DNA from: a virus
Direction: 5' to 3' (one strand)
Virus record (IMG/VR): IMGVR_UViG_3300042294_002093
Location: 47,083 to 111,082 of that record
Length of the DNA stretch: 64,000 bases
In this document: piece after piece, positions 1 through 8,441 of the stretch
How positions within the stretch are numbered: the stretch's first letter is position 1
Layout: every line of letters begins with the position of its first letter
The notes under the pieces: model-generated
What the model saw: only the letters and a program-made list of their open reading frames with translations
Told to the model about the DNA's origin: nothing
The model's database searches: none
Made by a program: the position numbers and the translations under genes

Positions 1-65
1 GTTCCACGTCCTGAGTTCTTGTGCTGTTTAGCACCTATTCTTTTACTTTCACTCTTCTCCGTCAA
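1..65 (-). CDS. Resolvase-like protein, N-terminal fragment
   Basis: Partial gene running off the left edge. It opens with TTG at 63-65, preceded by a good ribosome binding site (AGGAGAGA on the minus strand), and reads through residues such as KRIGAKQHKNSGRG. A KNSGRG-type basic start is, from memory, typical of small phage Holliday-junction resolvase or recombination endonuclease genes; only 21 residues are visible, so this is tentative. The start lies inside the end of the upstream zinc-ribbon gene (17-nt overlap), making it the next gene in the recA-dnaE operon. A recombination nuclease would fit that position. Confidence 0.45.
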   Translation of the reverse strand, partial: MTEKSESKRIGAKQHKNSGRG

Positions 66-225
66 AATCTCTCCTCTTTCTTTTTCCAAGATAAACCGTT
101 GTTAAATGTTTTTGTTTGCACATCCAGGTAAGAGTTTTAGTTTCAGCGTAACATCTTAATGTTAAAACAACTTCTTTGCATGTATGGCATGGCCACTTTC
201 CTGGATAGACTGTGTAATTAGACAC
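49..225 (-). CDS. Small four-cysteine zinc-ribbon protein
   Basis: A 58-residue protein beginning with GTG at 223-225 and overlapping the recA stop by 8 nt. It contains C13-x2-C16, C25 and C36, a plausible zinc-binding set, followed by a very basic tail (GKRKRR). AAGG about 10 nt upstream may serve as ribosome binding site. The overlap with recA on one side and with the resolvase-like gene on the other indicates translational coupling. A small DNA- or protein-binding accessory factor is the likely role, but no specific function can be assigned. Confidence 0.6.
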   Translation of the reverse strand: MSNYTVYPGKWPCHTCKEVVLTLRCYAETKTLTWMCKQKHLTTVYLGKRKRRDFDGEE

Positions 226-1228
226 TTAGTCTTGCCTTAATAGATTCTTGTAAATCAAGATCTTCTCTTACACGATTGACAAATGCTTCTTTACCCTGAA
301 CCTTTGTACCATCAGGAAGTATATACCAAGCGCCTGTGCGTTCAACAATACCATTTAGTTCTGCGGTAGTAACTAAATCACCGATTGTGTCAAGACCAAT
401 GTTGTCACCTCTAAAATAAAAATCATATTCACCAGACTGGAATCCTGGAGAAGTTTTAGAAAACTGTAACTCCCAACGAATAGTTCTTCCAACCTTTTCT
501 TCAATAAGTTTATCCCCTACTTGAATCTTGCCTTTAATTGCTTGATTGTCTGATTCCGAACTAAATAGTTTAACAATGCAAGAGGAATAAAACTTAGTAG
601 CCTGACCACCAGAAGGCTGCTGACTAGTATACATAGCATTAATATTATTACGAGACTGGCTAATAAGCACAAGCAAAGTAGGCTTAACTTTATTATTAGC
701 ATAGTTAAGCATTTTCCATGCATTGCTAAAGTCACGAGACTCTGCTCCAATCTGTTTAGTATTTTCTAAAGGCTTCATTTCATCTGTATCTTTTTCAAAA
801 TAGATTGCAGGAAGCATTGATGTAATAGAGTCTACCACAATTAAGTCAACTCCTGCATTCATTAAGCCAACACCTACATCAACCATGTCACTAATAGTTC
901 TGGCTTGTGAGTAGATTAGTTTTTCTGGATCTACACCAAGAGTTCTAGCCCAGTCCTCTGAGTATGACATCTCTGAATCAATCCATGCACAAAGTTTTCC
1001 TTCTGCTTGTGCTAAAGCAATCATTTGAAGGCACATAGAAGACTTTGCAGAGGACTTTGAGCCCCATATAAGGACTTGTCTACCGTAAGGCAAACCACCT
1101 CCTAGGGCACGGTTTAAACCAAAACTAGGTGTAGGTTGATATTCATAATTAACGCCTACTCCGCTACCTAATTTCTTTCTCAACTTGGGATCAAGTTGTG
1201 CTAATGCTTCTTCTATACTAACCGACAT
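218..1228 (-). CDS. recA: RecA-type recombinase
   Basis: ATP-dependent strand-exchange protein, 336 residues, close to bacterial RecA core length. The fold is recognisable from the P-loop region (residues 56-63), an SE-containing helix after the second strand (DSEMSYSEDWA), Walker B VVDSITSM (about 131-138), and a loop-2 region with GGQATKFY. The P-loop reads GSKSSAKS, with Ala where the invariant Gly of GxxxxGK[ST] is expected. The start at 1228 was chosen because GGAGG sits 6 nt upstream; a longer reading to 1300 would overlap dnaE more. It overlaps dnaE by 11 nt. Likely role: recombination-dependent replication and repair of phage DNA. Confidence 0.93.
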   Translation of the reverse strand: MSVSIEEALAQLDPKLRKKLGSGVGVNYEYQPTPSFGLNRALGGGLPYGRQVLIWGSKSSAKSSMCLQMIALAQAEGKLCAWIDSEMSYSEDWARTLGVDPEKLIYSQARTISDMVDVGVGLMNAGVDLIVVDSITSMLPAIYFEKDTDEMKPLENTKQIGAESRDFSNAWKMLNYANNKVKPTLLVLISQSRNNINAMYTSQQPSGGQATKFYSSCIVKLFSSESDNQAIKGKIQVGDKLIEEKVGRTIRWELQFSKTSPGFQSGEYDFYFRGDNIGLDTIGDLVTTAELNGIVERTGAWYILPDGTKVQGKEAFVNRVREDLDLQESIKARLSV

Positions 1229-4200
1229 GTACATCCTCCAATGTGACTGTTCCGTCTTTTGTTTTTCCAAAATCAAACTTGTATGACTTTCCTTCTTCAA
1301 TATTCATATATGCCTTTGCAAATGATGTAGGAAATACAGTAATGGAGTGAAGGTCTCTCCTTGTATCAGCAAGCGTAAGAGATGCCATCTTCTTTCCTGT
1401 CTTTGTAATTCTTGGTTTAAAGGAGACTACAAACATTTCTTCATCTGTATATGGTAGTTGCTTATAACTTAAAAACTTTACAAGTGCATGAGATGATTCT
1501 TTTATCTCGTCTGAAGGTATGAAAGACACAATCCTATTATCATTACACAAGACCAAATAAGAACGACCTGTCTCAATAGTCGTATTTTCATCATCAAATA
1601 TACCGACACTGCCAGTTTTGTCCAAAATTTCAACTCGTGACCATCCTGTTCCTCGCTTAATTGATTTTACCATACCCATAAAAATGTATGATCCCTTTTC
1701 TTCAAAGTCAACAATGTCCTGAATAAATGCGTAATAGTGAGAAGGTATTGTAATGTTAAACTCTGGAAGGTTTAAGTACTCATATAGATTCTCTTTAATT
1801 TCCTGATCATTTCTAGGATTATCATTAAAGGTTGCAGCACCAGTTACTCTTAGTGCTTGCAGTGCACGACTGTTTACTCCGTTTCCTTTAGTAAATGTAA
1901 ATTCTTCAAGTTCTTTGTACGAATTGAATGGTCGTGCAGATATGTATCTTTCGCCAATCTTGTCAGATATGAACTTGATAGCACTGAGTCCAAACCTAAT
2001 ACCTTTACCCTCAATTTTAAAATCAATATCCGAATCGTTAATGTGAGGTAACTTAACGCTAATACCCATTCTTTTTGCTTCAATAAGATATTCAGTTCTT
2101 GCATCTTTGTCCTTTTCATTTTTTAATACTGAGTACATAAACTCAAGTGGGTAATAATATTTTAGCCATGCAGTCCAATAAGATAGTGTCGAATATGCTA
2201 CTGCGTGAGACTTGTTAAATGAATAACCTGCGTGAGCCTCAAAGTCATGCCATAAATCACGAGCAGCATTAGGAGTAATAAACTTAGATGCTCCCTCTAC
2301 AAACTTTTCTTTAAACTGATCAAACTCTTTAGCATCTTTTTTCTTTCCAATAATTTTCCTAACTTTATCTGCTTCTGACATTGACATACCGCCAAGGTGT
2401 ACGCATGCTTGCATAACTTGTTCCTGGTAAAGAATACAGCCGTAAGTGTCTTCCGTAAATTCTTTTAGGACTTGGTGTGTGTAAGATATGTTTTGACGAC
2501 CATGCTTACGATCAACATAGTCTTTTCCAATAGTATTCATTGCACCTGGACGAACAAGAGCATTTGATGCTGCAAGTTCATTTAGATTCTTTACACCCAT
2601 CTTAACAATAAGATTTGTATATGGTGCTGCTTCACACTGAAACACTCCTTTTGTATATCCGTCTGAGAGCATTTGATAAACATTTGTATCATCCATCTTT
2701 ATCTTAAGAAGATCTATTTTTTTGCCATCTCGTTCTTTAATTATATCAATTGTGTTCTTAAGAACTGATAAAGTTTTAAGACCCAAAGCATCAATCTTAA
2801 TTAAGCCAATTCTTTCTGCTTCTTCCATATCAACGCCAACCACAGGAATTCTTTCATCCGATCCAGGAGAAGATCTTGTTTCTAATGGTGCATATCTAAA
2901 GATTGGTTCTTTACTTGTTACTACACCTGCTGCGTGGATTCCTGTACCACGAATACGACCACGAAGTTGCTCTCCGTATATTTCTACTTCTGGATATTTT
3001 TCACGGAACTCTATTGTTGACTTTGAGGTACAGTAGTCGTCCCATGAGTCTACTGTTTTTAAAACCTTATTAACATCTGACAACGGAATATTAAGTACTC
3101 TTGAAACATCTCTAACAATTCCTTTACCTGTAAACTCAAGAAAGGTAGCAATAGATGCAACATGTCTGTACTGTCTAACAAGATAATCTTTTACTTCTTC
3201 ACGACGAGTGTCTTGAATATCTGTATCAATATCTGGAAAGTCGTTGCGGTCTGGATTAATAAAACGAAAAAACAAAAGATTGTGTTTAATGGGATCAATG
3301 TCTGTAATCTTTAGTGCATAACAAACAAGTGATCCAGCAGAAGAACCTCTCCCTGGTCCAACCATAATGTCTTCTTTTTTAGCCCAATTAATCATGTTAC
3401 TCACAACAAGAAAATATGGAGCAAACTTCTTGTCTTTAATAATCTGCAACTCTTCTTCAAGCCTATCAAGATACTCTTGATTATTTGATAAACCTCTTTC
3501 TGCAAGACCAGCAAGTGCTAACTCTTTTAACTCTTTATCTGGATTCTTGTATTGCGCTGGTAGTAAATCTAATCCTTCTTGGATTCCATAGTCCCCAATT
3601 TTTTCTGCAACCTCTAAAGTGTTTGAATAAATGTCTGGACGATCAATCCCCTGAGCCTCCATTGCAGACTTAATTTCTTCATATGAAAGTAAATGAATGT
3701 CAAACTTGTTAAATGTAATTTGTCGGTCTTCTCCATAAAGATAATCAAGTCTTTTCATCATGTCAGGCTTCTTCTTGGATTTTTCAAAAGTGTGTTCTTT
3801 ATCAATCTTTACATGTGTATTAAGAAGTAATTTAAATTCTTGAATTTCTTTTTGATCTGTATGGCTGTGATGACAGTCTGGTGTTACAACAACTTTTACG
3901 TTATACTCATCTGCCAAAGCAATTAATTGTTTGTTTATTTCTGCAGTATTGTGTGGCATTACCTCAACATAATAATCATTATTAAATACACGCTTAAACC
4001 ATGCAATATAATCTTTTGCTATAGCAAATTCGCTATTCTCAAGTGCCTTAACTAATACGCTGCTTGGGCATGCAGATGTTACGATAATTCCTTCAGAATA
4101 CTTTTCAAGTATTTCAAAGTCAAATCTTGGCTTTTTAAAGTATCCTTCTGTCCAAGATATTTCACTAATTTTATTTAAATTCTCTAAACCAATTTGATTC

Positions 4201-4493
4201 TTGGCGAGAAGAACTATATGGTTATAGACTAGATCTAGATCTCCGTCTCTTTCAGACTTATCTCTAGTGTCAAATCTATCTTTACACATATAGCCTTCTA
4301 CGCCAAGTATAGGCTTAATACCCTTTGCTTTTGCAATACGGTGCAGTTCCCTATGCCCAGATAAAGTACCGTGGTCAGTGATAGCAATTGCTGGCATCCC
4401 TAACTCAACTGCACGGTCAACGTATTCTTCTGGAGTAGCAATCCCGTCAAATAACGAGTAATGAGTATGTACGTGTAAGCCTACGTAAGACAT
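1218..4493 (-). CDS. dnaE: DNA polymerase III alpha subunit (DnaE-type replicase)
   Basis: Family C replicative polymerase, 1091 residues, near the size of bacterial DnaE. The N-terminal PHP domain keeps metal-site residues (LHVHTHYS at 6-13, ITDHGTLSG at 38-46), so it may still be a nuclease. The polymerase core has GPGRGSSAGSL (379-389), the catalytic PDIDTD (420-425) and a later IDALGLKTL strand carrying the third aspartate. A helix-hairpin-helix region and an OB-fold-like C-terminus follow. It starts right after the ssDNA-binding protein gene and runs into recA. A phage carrying its own DnaE rather than a family A or B polymerase is less common. Confidence 0.96.
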   Translation of the reverse strand: MSYVGLHVHTHYSLFDGIATPEEYVDRAVELGMPAIAITDHGTLSGHRELHRIAKAKGIKPILGVEGYMCKDRFDTRDKSERDGDLDLVYNHIVLLAKNQIGLENLNKISEISWTEGYFKKPRFDFEILEKYSEGIIVTSACPSSVLVKALENSEFAIAKDYIAWFKRVFNNDYYVEVMPHNTAEINKQLIALADEYNVKVVVTPDCHHSHTDQKEIQEFKLLLNTHVKIDKEHTFEKSKKKPDMMKRLDYLYGEDRQITFNKFDIHLLSYEEIKSAMEAQGIDRPDIYSNTLEVAEKIGDYGIQEGLDLLPAQYKNPDKELKELALAGLAERGLSNNQEYLDRLEEELQIIKDKKFAPYFLVVSNMINWAKKEDIMVGPGRGSSAGSLVCYALKITDIDPIKHNLLFFRFINPDRNDFPDIDTDIQDTRREEVKDYLVRQYRHVASIATFLEFTGKGIVRDVSRVLNIPLSDVNKVLKTVDSWDDYCTSKSTIEFREKYPEVEIYGEQLRGRIRGTGIHAAGVVTSKEPIFRYAPLETRSSPGSDERIPVVGVDMEEAERIGLIKIDALGLKTLSVLKNTIDIIKERDGKKIDLLKIKMDDTNVYQMLSDGYTKGVFQCEAAPYTNLIVKMGVKNLNELAASNALVRPGAMNTIGKDYVDRKHGRQNISYTHQVLKEFTEDTYGCILYQEQVMQACVHLGGMSMSEADKVRKIIGKKKDAKEFDQFKEKFVEGASKFITPNAARDLWHDFEAHAGYSFNKSHAVAYSTLSYWTAWLKYYYPLEFMYSVLKNEKDKDARTEYLIEAKRMGISVKLPHINDSDIDFKIEGKGIRFGLSAIKFISDKIGERYISARPFNSYKELEEFTFTKGNGVNSRALQALRVTGAATFNDNPRNDQEIKENLYEYLNLPEFNITIPSHYYAFIQDIVDFEEKGSYIFMGMVKSIKRGTGWSRVEILDKTGSVGIFDDENTTIETGRSYLVLCNDNRIVSFIPSDEIKESSHALVKFLSYKQLPYTDEEMFVVSFKPRITKTGKKMASLTLADTRRDLHSITVFPTSFAKAYMNIEEGKSYKFDFGKTKDGTVTLEDVHVG

Positions 4494-4496
4494 CTA

Positions 4497-5150
4497 CTAC
4501 CAGTCGATATTAGTGCTGGTAACAGATGGAGTGTCAAATCCAAAGTAGAATGCTTCTTGCTCTGGATATGGAACCTCACGAACAACCTTTTCTAGGTTGA
4601 AGAATTCAAAACCTTCCCATGCAAATGGTTCTGCATCTGGCTTTGAAGGTAGAAGTGTGTAATTGGTTTCAGTTCCCTGACCATTACGCTTTAACTTCCA
4701 CTCAAGATTTGAAATGCTACCTGTATCAAGTGCATATTCACGAATGTTATTAAATGCTGATTGTTTAGAAATTCCTTGGGACCAAACAGCAATGTATGGA
4801 TCTTCAAGTCCGTCATTCATTAGAACGTTGCAATAGAAACGCAAACGTGCTCTCCAACCTGACTTTGGTTCCTTACGTGCCATTTCGCATCCAAAACAAC
4901 GTCCCTCAGAGTCCTGAGTACATGCTGCCTTGCGCTTGTAATCCTTTGGATTTGTGTGTTCTGAAACTACTACAGAAAGACCACGAGTCTCTGAATAGTT
5001 TGCTGAGTCAACGTCTAGTTCTTCAACAAAACGAACCTTTGCTGATTGCCCATCCGCAAGTTTTACCCAGCGAACTTTTTGTCCTGTGCCTTCGTACTTT
5101 GGTTTTTCGAGCAGGGCATTGATATCTTTTAGTCCCTTAATTACGCTCAT
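4497..5150 (-). CDS. Single-stranded DNA-binding protein, T4 gp32-like
   Basis: A 217-residue protein with a putative zinc site H65, C77, C85 and C88. This spacing nearly matches the known zinc ligands of T4 gp32 (His64, Cys77, Cys87, Cys90). Aromatic and basic residues around the site (GWRARLRFYCNV) suit an OB fold binding ssDNA. The clearly acidic tail of gp32 is weak here; the protein ends in IDW. The gene lies directly upstream of dnaE and overlaps the halogenase stop by ATGA, so it sits within the replication operon. Likely role: coating unwound DNA and organising the replisome. Family assignment rests on the motif and context. Confidence 0.8.
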   Translation of the reverse strand: MSVIKGLKDINALLEKPKYEGTGQKVRWVKLADGQSAKVRFVEELDVDSANYSETRGLSVVVSEHTNPKDYKRKAACTQDSEGRCFGCEMARKEPKSGWRARLRFYCNVLMNDGLEDPYIAVWSQGISKQSAFNNIREYALDTGSISNLEWKLKRNGQGTETNYTLLPSKPDAEPFAWEGFEFFNLEKVVREVPYPEQEAFYFGFDTPSVTSTNIDW

Positions 5151-6673
5151 ACTTTTTCTCCTTCGTTTTTTATTTTATGTAGATATTCGTCAAACACTAT
5201 TGATGATTTTATAATCTCATCATTTTTTTGAACTATATCAGTATACATCAAAATTGACTCATTGTCAACTAAAGAATGTAATAGTTTATAATCATATAAC
5301 TCATTGCCTAAATATACGGCAAGCCATGATGGATAAGAAAACACACTATTTATGCTATTCCCAAAAACATCAGAAAATAAATTATTTTTCATATCTTTCA
5401 AAAACTTTTTTAATTTTGGTGGCATAGTGTTTTTTTGAATAAAATTTTCCCAAAAAACAGTATTAGTTTTATTTGTTATGTAATGCAAATATATAAAAGA
5501 ATGAACTTCTTCATTTATATTACAAAAAATATTATTAAAATCATTTTCTTTCTTTTTTGACCTATTATAGAAAATTTCTATAAAGTTTTTATCAGTAATA
5601 GTCTCTAGCATTTGAGATAGTATTGATAAGGAGGTAGCCTCTAGTGGTTCAAAAAAACCAGAAGAAAGTCCAAGAGCAAGACAATTATTTCTTAATGGCG
5701 TATAAAAATACCCACTATCAAATTTTATTTTTTTCTTTATATCTACATCATTACCAAATTTATTTTGTATTTCTTTAATAGCATCAGATTCAGAAATAAA
5801 AGAAGAGTCGTAGACATATCCACAACCATACCTATCTTGAACTGGAGCCTTCCATGCCCAGCCATAGTCCATTGCTATTGATTCTGTGTATAATTTAATT
5901 TTGTCTTCTTTTATCCAAAAGGCTATTGCTGAATCACATGGCAAACTATTTGACAAATCATTCCACTCAGAGTTAAACTTTTTTCCTATCAAAAGCCTAT
6001 TGGATCCAGTACAATCAATAACAAAATCACAATCAACTTTACTATTTGAAAAAATTAATTCTTTAATATCTCCATTTGTATCAAACACACAATCTTCAAA
6101 GTCATCATCAATTATTTTAATATTTCTTTCAATTGCAATAGATCTTAAGAACGACAACATTTTTTGTGCATCAAAATGTAATGAATGATGTGCTTTATTA
6201 AATTTATGATTATCAGATAGATATGAAAATGGATTTATTTTATTCAAATTTCCATCTTTTAAAACTGCATATGATGCAGCCTTGGAAAATTCTTTATGCA
6301 TTTCTACCTTAAAATCTAAATAATTTTTATATTTGTTTTTTGATAGTAAGTTTGTCTTTATAAAATTTTTAATAGATTTTTTAAAATTTATAGGATCATA
6401 AATATGAAGCCAGTAATATTTGTTATTGTTTGCCCATCCAGTAAACTTAATTCCATTTTTGACGGTAGCCTCGGCATTCATTAAAGATTTATCAATATCA
6501 ACATCTATTTTTTTTAATAAATAAAAGAAGTTTGGATTGGTGCCTTCCCCAACACCTATCGCACCAATCCTACTGCTATCAATAATAGTTACTTCAGCGT
6601 TTTTGATTGTTTTTTGTAAATAAAGTGCACTGACATACCCAGCGTTTCCCCCACCTACAACAACTATTTTCAC
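5147..6673 (-). CDS. Flavin-dependent tryptophan-halogenase-like enzyme
   Basis: A 508-residue flavoprotein. Hallmarks of FADH2-dependent halogenases are present: GGGNAG dinucleotide motif (7-12), EGTNPNF turn (43-49), the lysine expected to form the chloramine or guide hypohalous acid (K72 in VKNGIKFTGW), the family motif GWAWKAP (271-277; canonical GWxWxIP), and FEPLEATS (341-348) with the active-site glutamate E342. Known relatives include PrnA and the cyanophage enzyme VirX1; the substrate cannot be read from sequence. It starts with GTG (GAGG 8 nt upstream) and its stop overlaps the SSB start by ATGA, so it is expressed with replication genes. Neighbours: an AhpD-like protein upstream and SSB downstream. 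Confidence 0.92.
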   Translation of the reverse strand: MKIVVVGGGNAGYVSALYLQKTIKNAEVTIIDSSRIGAIGVGEGTNPNFFYLLKKIDVDIDKSLMNAEATVKNGIKFTGWANNNKYYWLHIYDPINFKKSIKNFIKTNLLSKNKYKNYLDFKVEMHKEFSKAASYAVLKDGNLNKINPFSYLSDNHKFNKAHHSLHFDAQKMLSFLRSIAIERNIKIIDDDFEDCVFDTNGDIKELIFSNSKVDCDFVIDCTGSNRLLIGKKFNSEWNDLSNSLPCDSAIAFWIKEDKIKLYTESIAMDYGWAWKAPVQDRYGCGYVYDSSFISESDAIKEIQNKFGNDVDIKKKIKFDSGYFYTPLRNNCLALGLSSGFFEPLEATSLSILSQMLETITDKNFIEIFYNRSKKKENDFNNIFCNINEEVHSFIYLHYITNKTNTVFWENFIQKNTMPPKLKKFLKDMKNNLFSDVFGNSINSVFSYPSWLAVYLGNELYDYKLLHSLVDNESILMYTDIVQKNDEIIKSSIVFDEYLHKIKNEGEKV

Positions 6674-6706
6674 AAAATTGCCTCACTAACTATTGTATTT
6701 AAAATT

Positions 6707-7234
6707 TTACTTAGCCATATTTCTTTGATCATATCCAAACTTATTTATCATTTCAACAGATGGCATCCAGGTATGAGAGTTTTCTTCTACTCCATGACCT
6801 TCTACAATTCTATTAAACATATTAAATGCTGCACAAACAACGATTGCTTCTTTTAACTGATCTTCAGAAAATCCAGCATTCAGAACTGCTTCAACATGTG
6901 TGCTATTTATGCTTGATGGTGAAGTAGTTAAAACTTTTACATAATCTAAAATAGTTTTTAATTTATTTTCTTCATAATTTCCGTCAATGGCATCTTCTAA
7001 CGCTTTTTCGTCTGCACCAATTGAAATTGCAAAAGCCTTATGTGATCCTGTACAAAACTTACAAGAGTTTAGTGATGATGTGAATGCTGCAATAAACTCT
7101 CTATCCTTTGGATCTAAAAACCCAGGCTCTCTTAGTATTTCTTGAGCAAAAGAAAGTAATGGCATAAACTTGTTTGGCTGTTGCATAAATACATCTGCTA
7201 TAGTTTGTCCGCTTGGAACTGATTGTAGTAACAT
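6707..7234 (-). CDS. AhpD/carboxymuconolactone decarboxylase-family protein
   Basis: A 175-residue all-helical CMD-like protein with the redox and proton-relay motif C58-x2-C61-x3-H65 (SCKFCTGSHKA), typical of AhpD-like peroxidases and related oxidoreductases. A second histidine-rich stretch (VEGHGVEENSH) lies near the C-terminus. Stop and start codons of the primase and this gene abut (TAA ATG), showing tight coupling. It directly precedes the halogenase in transcription order, so the two may act together, for instance by controlling peroxide or hypohalous acid, but that link is inference. The exact substrate is unknown. Confidence 0.85.
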   Translation of the reverse strand: MLLQSVPSGQTIADVFMQQPNKFMPLLSFAQEILREPGFLDPKDREFIAAFTSSLNSCKFCTGSHKAFAISIGADEKALEDAIDGNYEENKLKTILDYVKVLTTSPSSINSTHVEAVLNAGFSEDQLKEAIVVCAAFNMFNRIVEGHGVEENSHTWMPSVEMINKFGYDQRNMAK

Positions 7235-8182
7235 TTATTTTCCTATCATTAGTTGGATTGAATCTGAAAAGTTTGAATTTAATTTAGTAATTTCGGAATC
7301 GTCCATATCACCAATATCTTTATACTTGCTATCCAGATTTATTACAGAAACTCTTGAGCCAAGTTTTTCAATAATCTTTGTCTTCATATTTCCACCTGCT
7401 TCATCGTTGTCTGCAATAACTATTATATCATTAAAACATTTTTGAAGCAATTCTATCTGAGTGTTTGAAACATTAGATCCAAGAGTGGCAACTGAGGACA
7501 GTCCACACTGATCAAGTCTAATAGCATCAAAGGATGACTCAACCACATATACTCTGCTAGATGACTTAACCCTATTTAGATTAAAGAGTGTTTTTGATTT
7601 TGGTAATCCTGGAGTATTCTTAAATTCTTTTCCGTCAACAGATCTTCCAACAAATCCAATTGGCATTCCATCTGGACTGTGAACTGGAACAGTTACCATA
7701 TCTTGTTTTTCTGAATAACCAAGAGAGAATTTAGACCAAGAAATATTTGTTATTTTTCTGTAATTAAAATAATCTTTTGCCCTGTCTGAAGATAGCAAAT
7801 TGTTATGAAGCCTTTTTAAAATTAATTCATCAAATAGGGTGAACTCTGGTTTTTGATAAAGAGCCTTATTTATATCTTGCTCTAGGTTTCCTTCTTGCTC
7901 TTTGCTTTTGATAAATCTAATTGACTCAAAATATGTTCGTCCAGAAACATGCATTACAAACTCAACAAGACTAGCAACGTGATGGCAAGAAAAACAAAAA
8001 AATGTTCCGTTATACTTATCAATTTCACCAGCAGGTGTGCGATTATTATTATGAAATGGACAAAAAATTATGTAGTCAGAATCTATTTCTGATTCAACTG
8101 TGATACCTGAGCCTGTGACGACTCTTTTAATTTGTTCTTTAGTGTATAAATTGCTTTGCTTCCGTCTATTCCATTTATCCAT
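7235..8182 (-). CDS. DNA primase, short DnaG type (CHC2 zinc finger plus Toprim)
   Basis: Makes RNA primers for replication. The 315-residue protein has a CHC2 zinc finger (C41-P-F-H44 and C63-F-S-C66), then a linker and a Toprim domain with E215 (YVVESSFDA) and ADNDEAGG (257-264) carrying the metal-binding aspartates. It lacks the C-terminal helicase-binding domain of bacterial DnaG and is about half its length, resembling small phage primases. It lies between the AhpD-like gene and the helicase. Its first 100 nt overlap the 114-residue gene upstream. The ribosome binding site is weak (GGGAG about 12 nt upstream), so a slightly later start is possible. Confidence 0.92.
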   Translation of the reverse strand: MDKWNRRKQSNLYTKEQIKRVVTGSGITVESEIDSDYIIFCPFHNNNRTPAGEIDKYNGTFFCFSCHHVASLVEFVMHVSGRTYFESIRFIKSKEQEGNLEQDINKALYQKPEFTLFDELILKRLHNNLLSSDRAKDYFNYRKITNISWSKFSLGYSEKQDMVTVPVHSPDGMPIGFVGRSVDGKEFKNTPGLPKSKTLFNLNRVKSSSRVYVVESSFDAIRLDQCGLSSVATLGSNVSNTQIELLQKCFNDIIVIADNDEAGGNMKTKIIEKLGSRVSVINLDSKYKDIGDMDDSEITKLNSNFSDSIQLMIGK

Positions 8183-8427
8183 TCGCTTTGCTTTCTCCCT
8201 GTACGTATCCCATATATTGTTATTTCAAATTCAAAATATTTCTTTTTTTCATTATAGTCTATTGTAAAATCTATGTCAATATCAAGTCTAGGGACATATC
8301 CAGATAAACGCATTTCAGACTCAATAAGTCTGGTGTATTCGTTTTTAAGTCGGCCAATTGCTGACTCATCGTAGATTACTCCACTTAAATTGAACCTTTT
8401 TATAGGTTTGTGATGATAGTTCGCCAT
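8083..8427 (-). CDS. Hypothetical protein between helicase and primase
   Basis: A 114-residue protein of unknown function. The middle is rich in alternating hydrophobic and charged residues (RLDIDIDFTIDYNEKKKYFE), suggesting a beta sheet. It starts 7 nt below a TATAAT element with no visible ribosome binding site, as for other predicted leaderless genes here. The last 100 nt overlap the primase start in another frame, unusually long for this window; either the primase begins later or the overlap is real. Its position between dnaB and the primase suggests a replication accessory role. Confidence 0.7.
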   Translation of the reverse strand: MANYHHKPIKRFNLSGVIYDESAIGRLKNEYTRLIESEMRLSGYVPRLDIDIDFTIDYNEKKKYFEFEITIYGIRTGRKQSEWINGIDGSKAIYTLKNKLKESSQAQVSQLNQK

Positions 8428-8434
8428 GTAACAT

Positions 8435-8440
8435 ATTATA
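8435..8440 (-). promoter_or_regulatory. TATAAT -10 element, predicted leaderless start
   Basis: GGTATAAT on the minus strand lies 7 nt before the ATG at 8427, so transcription would begin at or next to the start codon. The preceding bases are AGG rather than TGn. The stop codon of dnaB (TAG) abuts it. Confidence 0.6.
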
Positions 8441-8441
8441 C

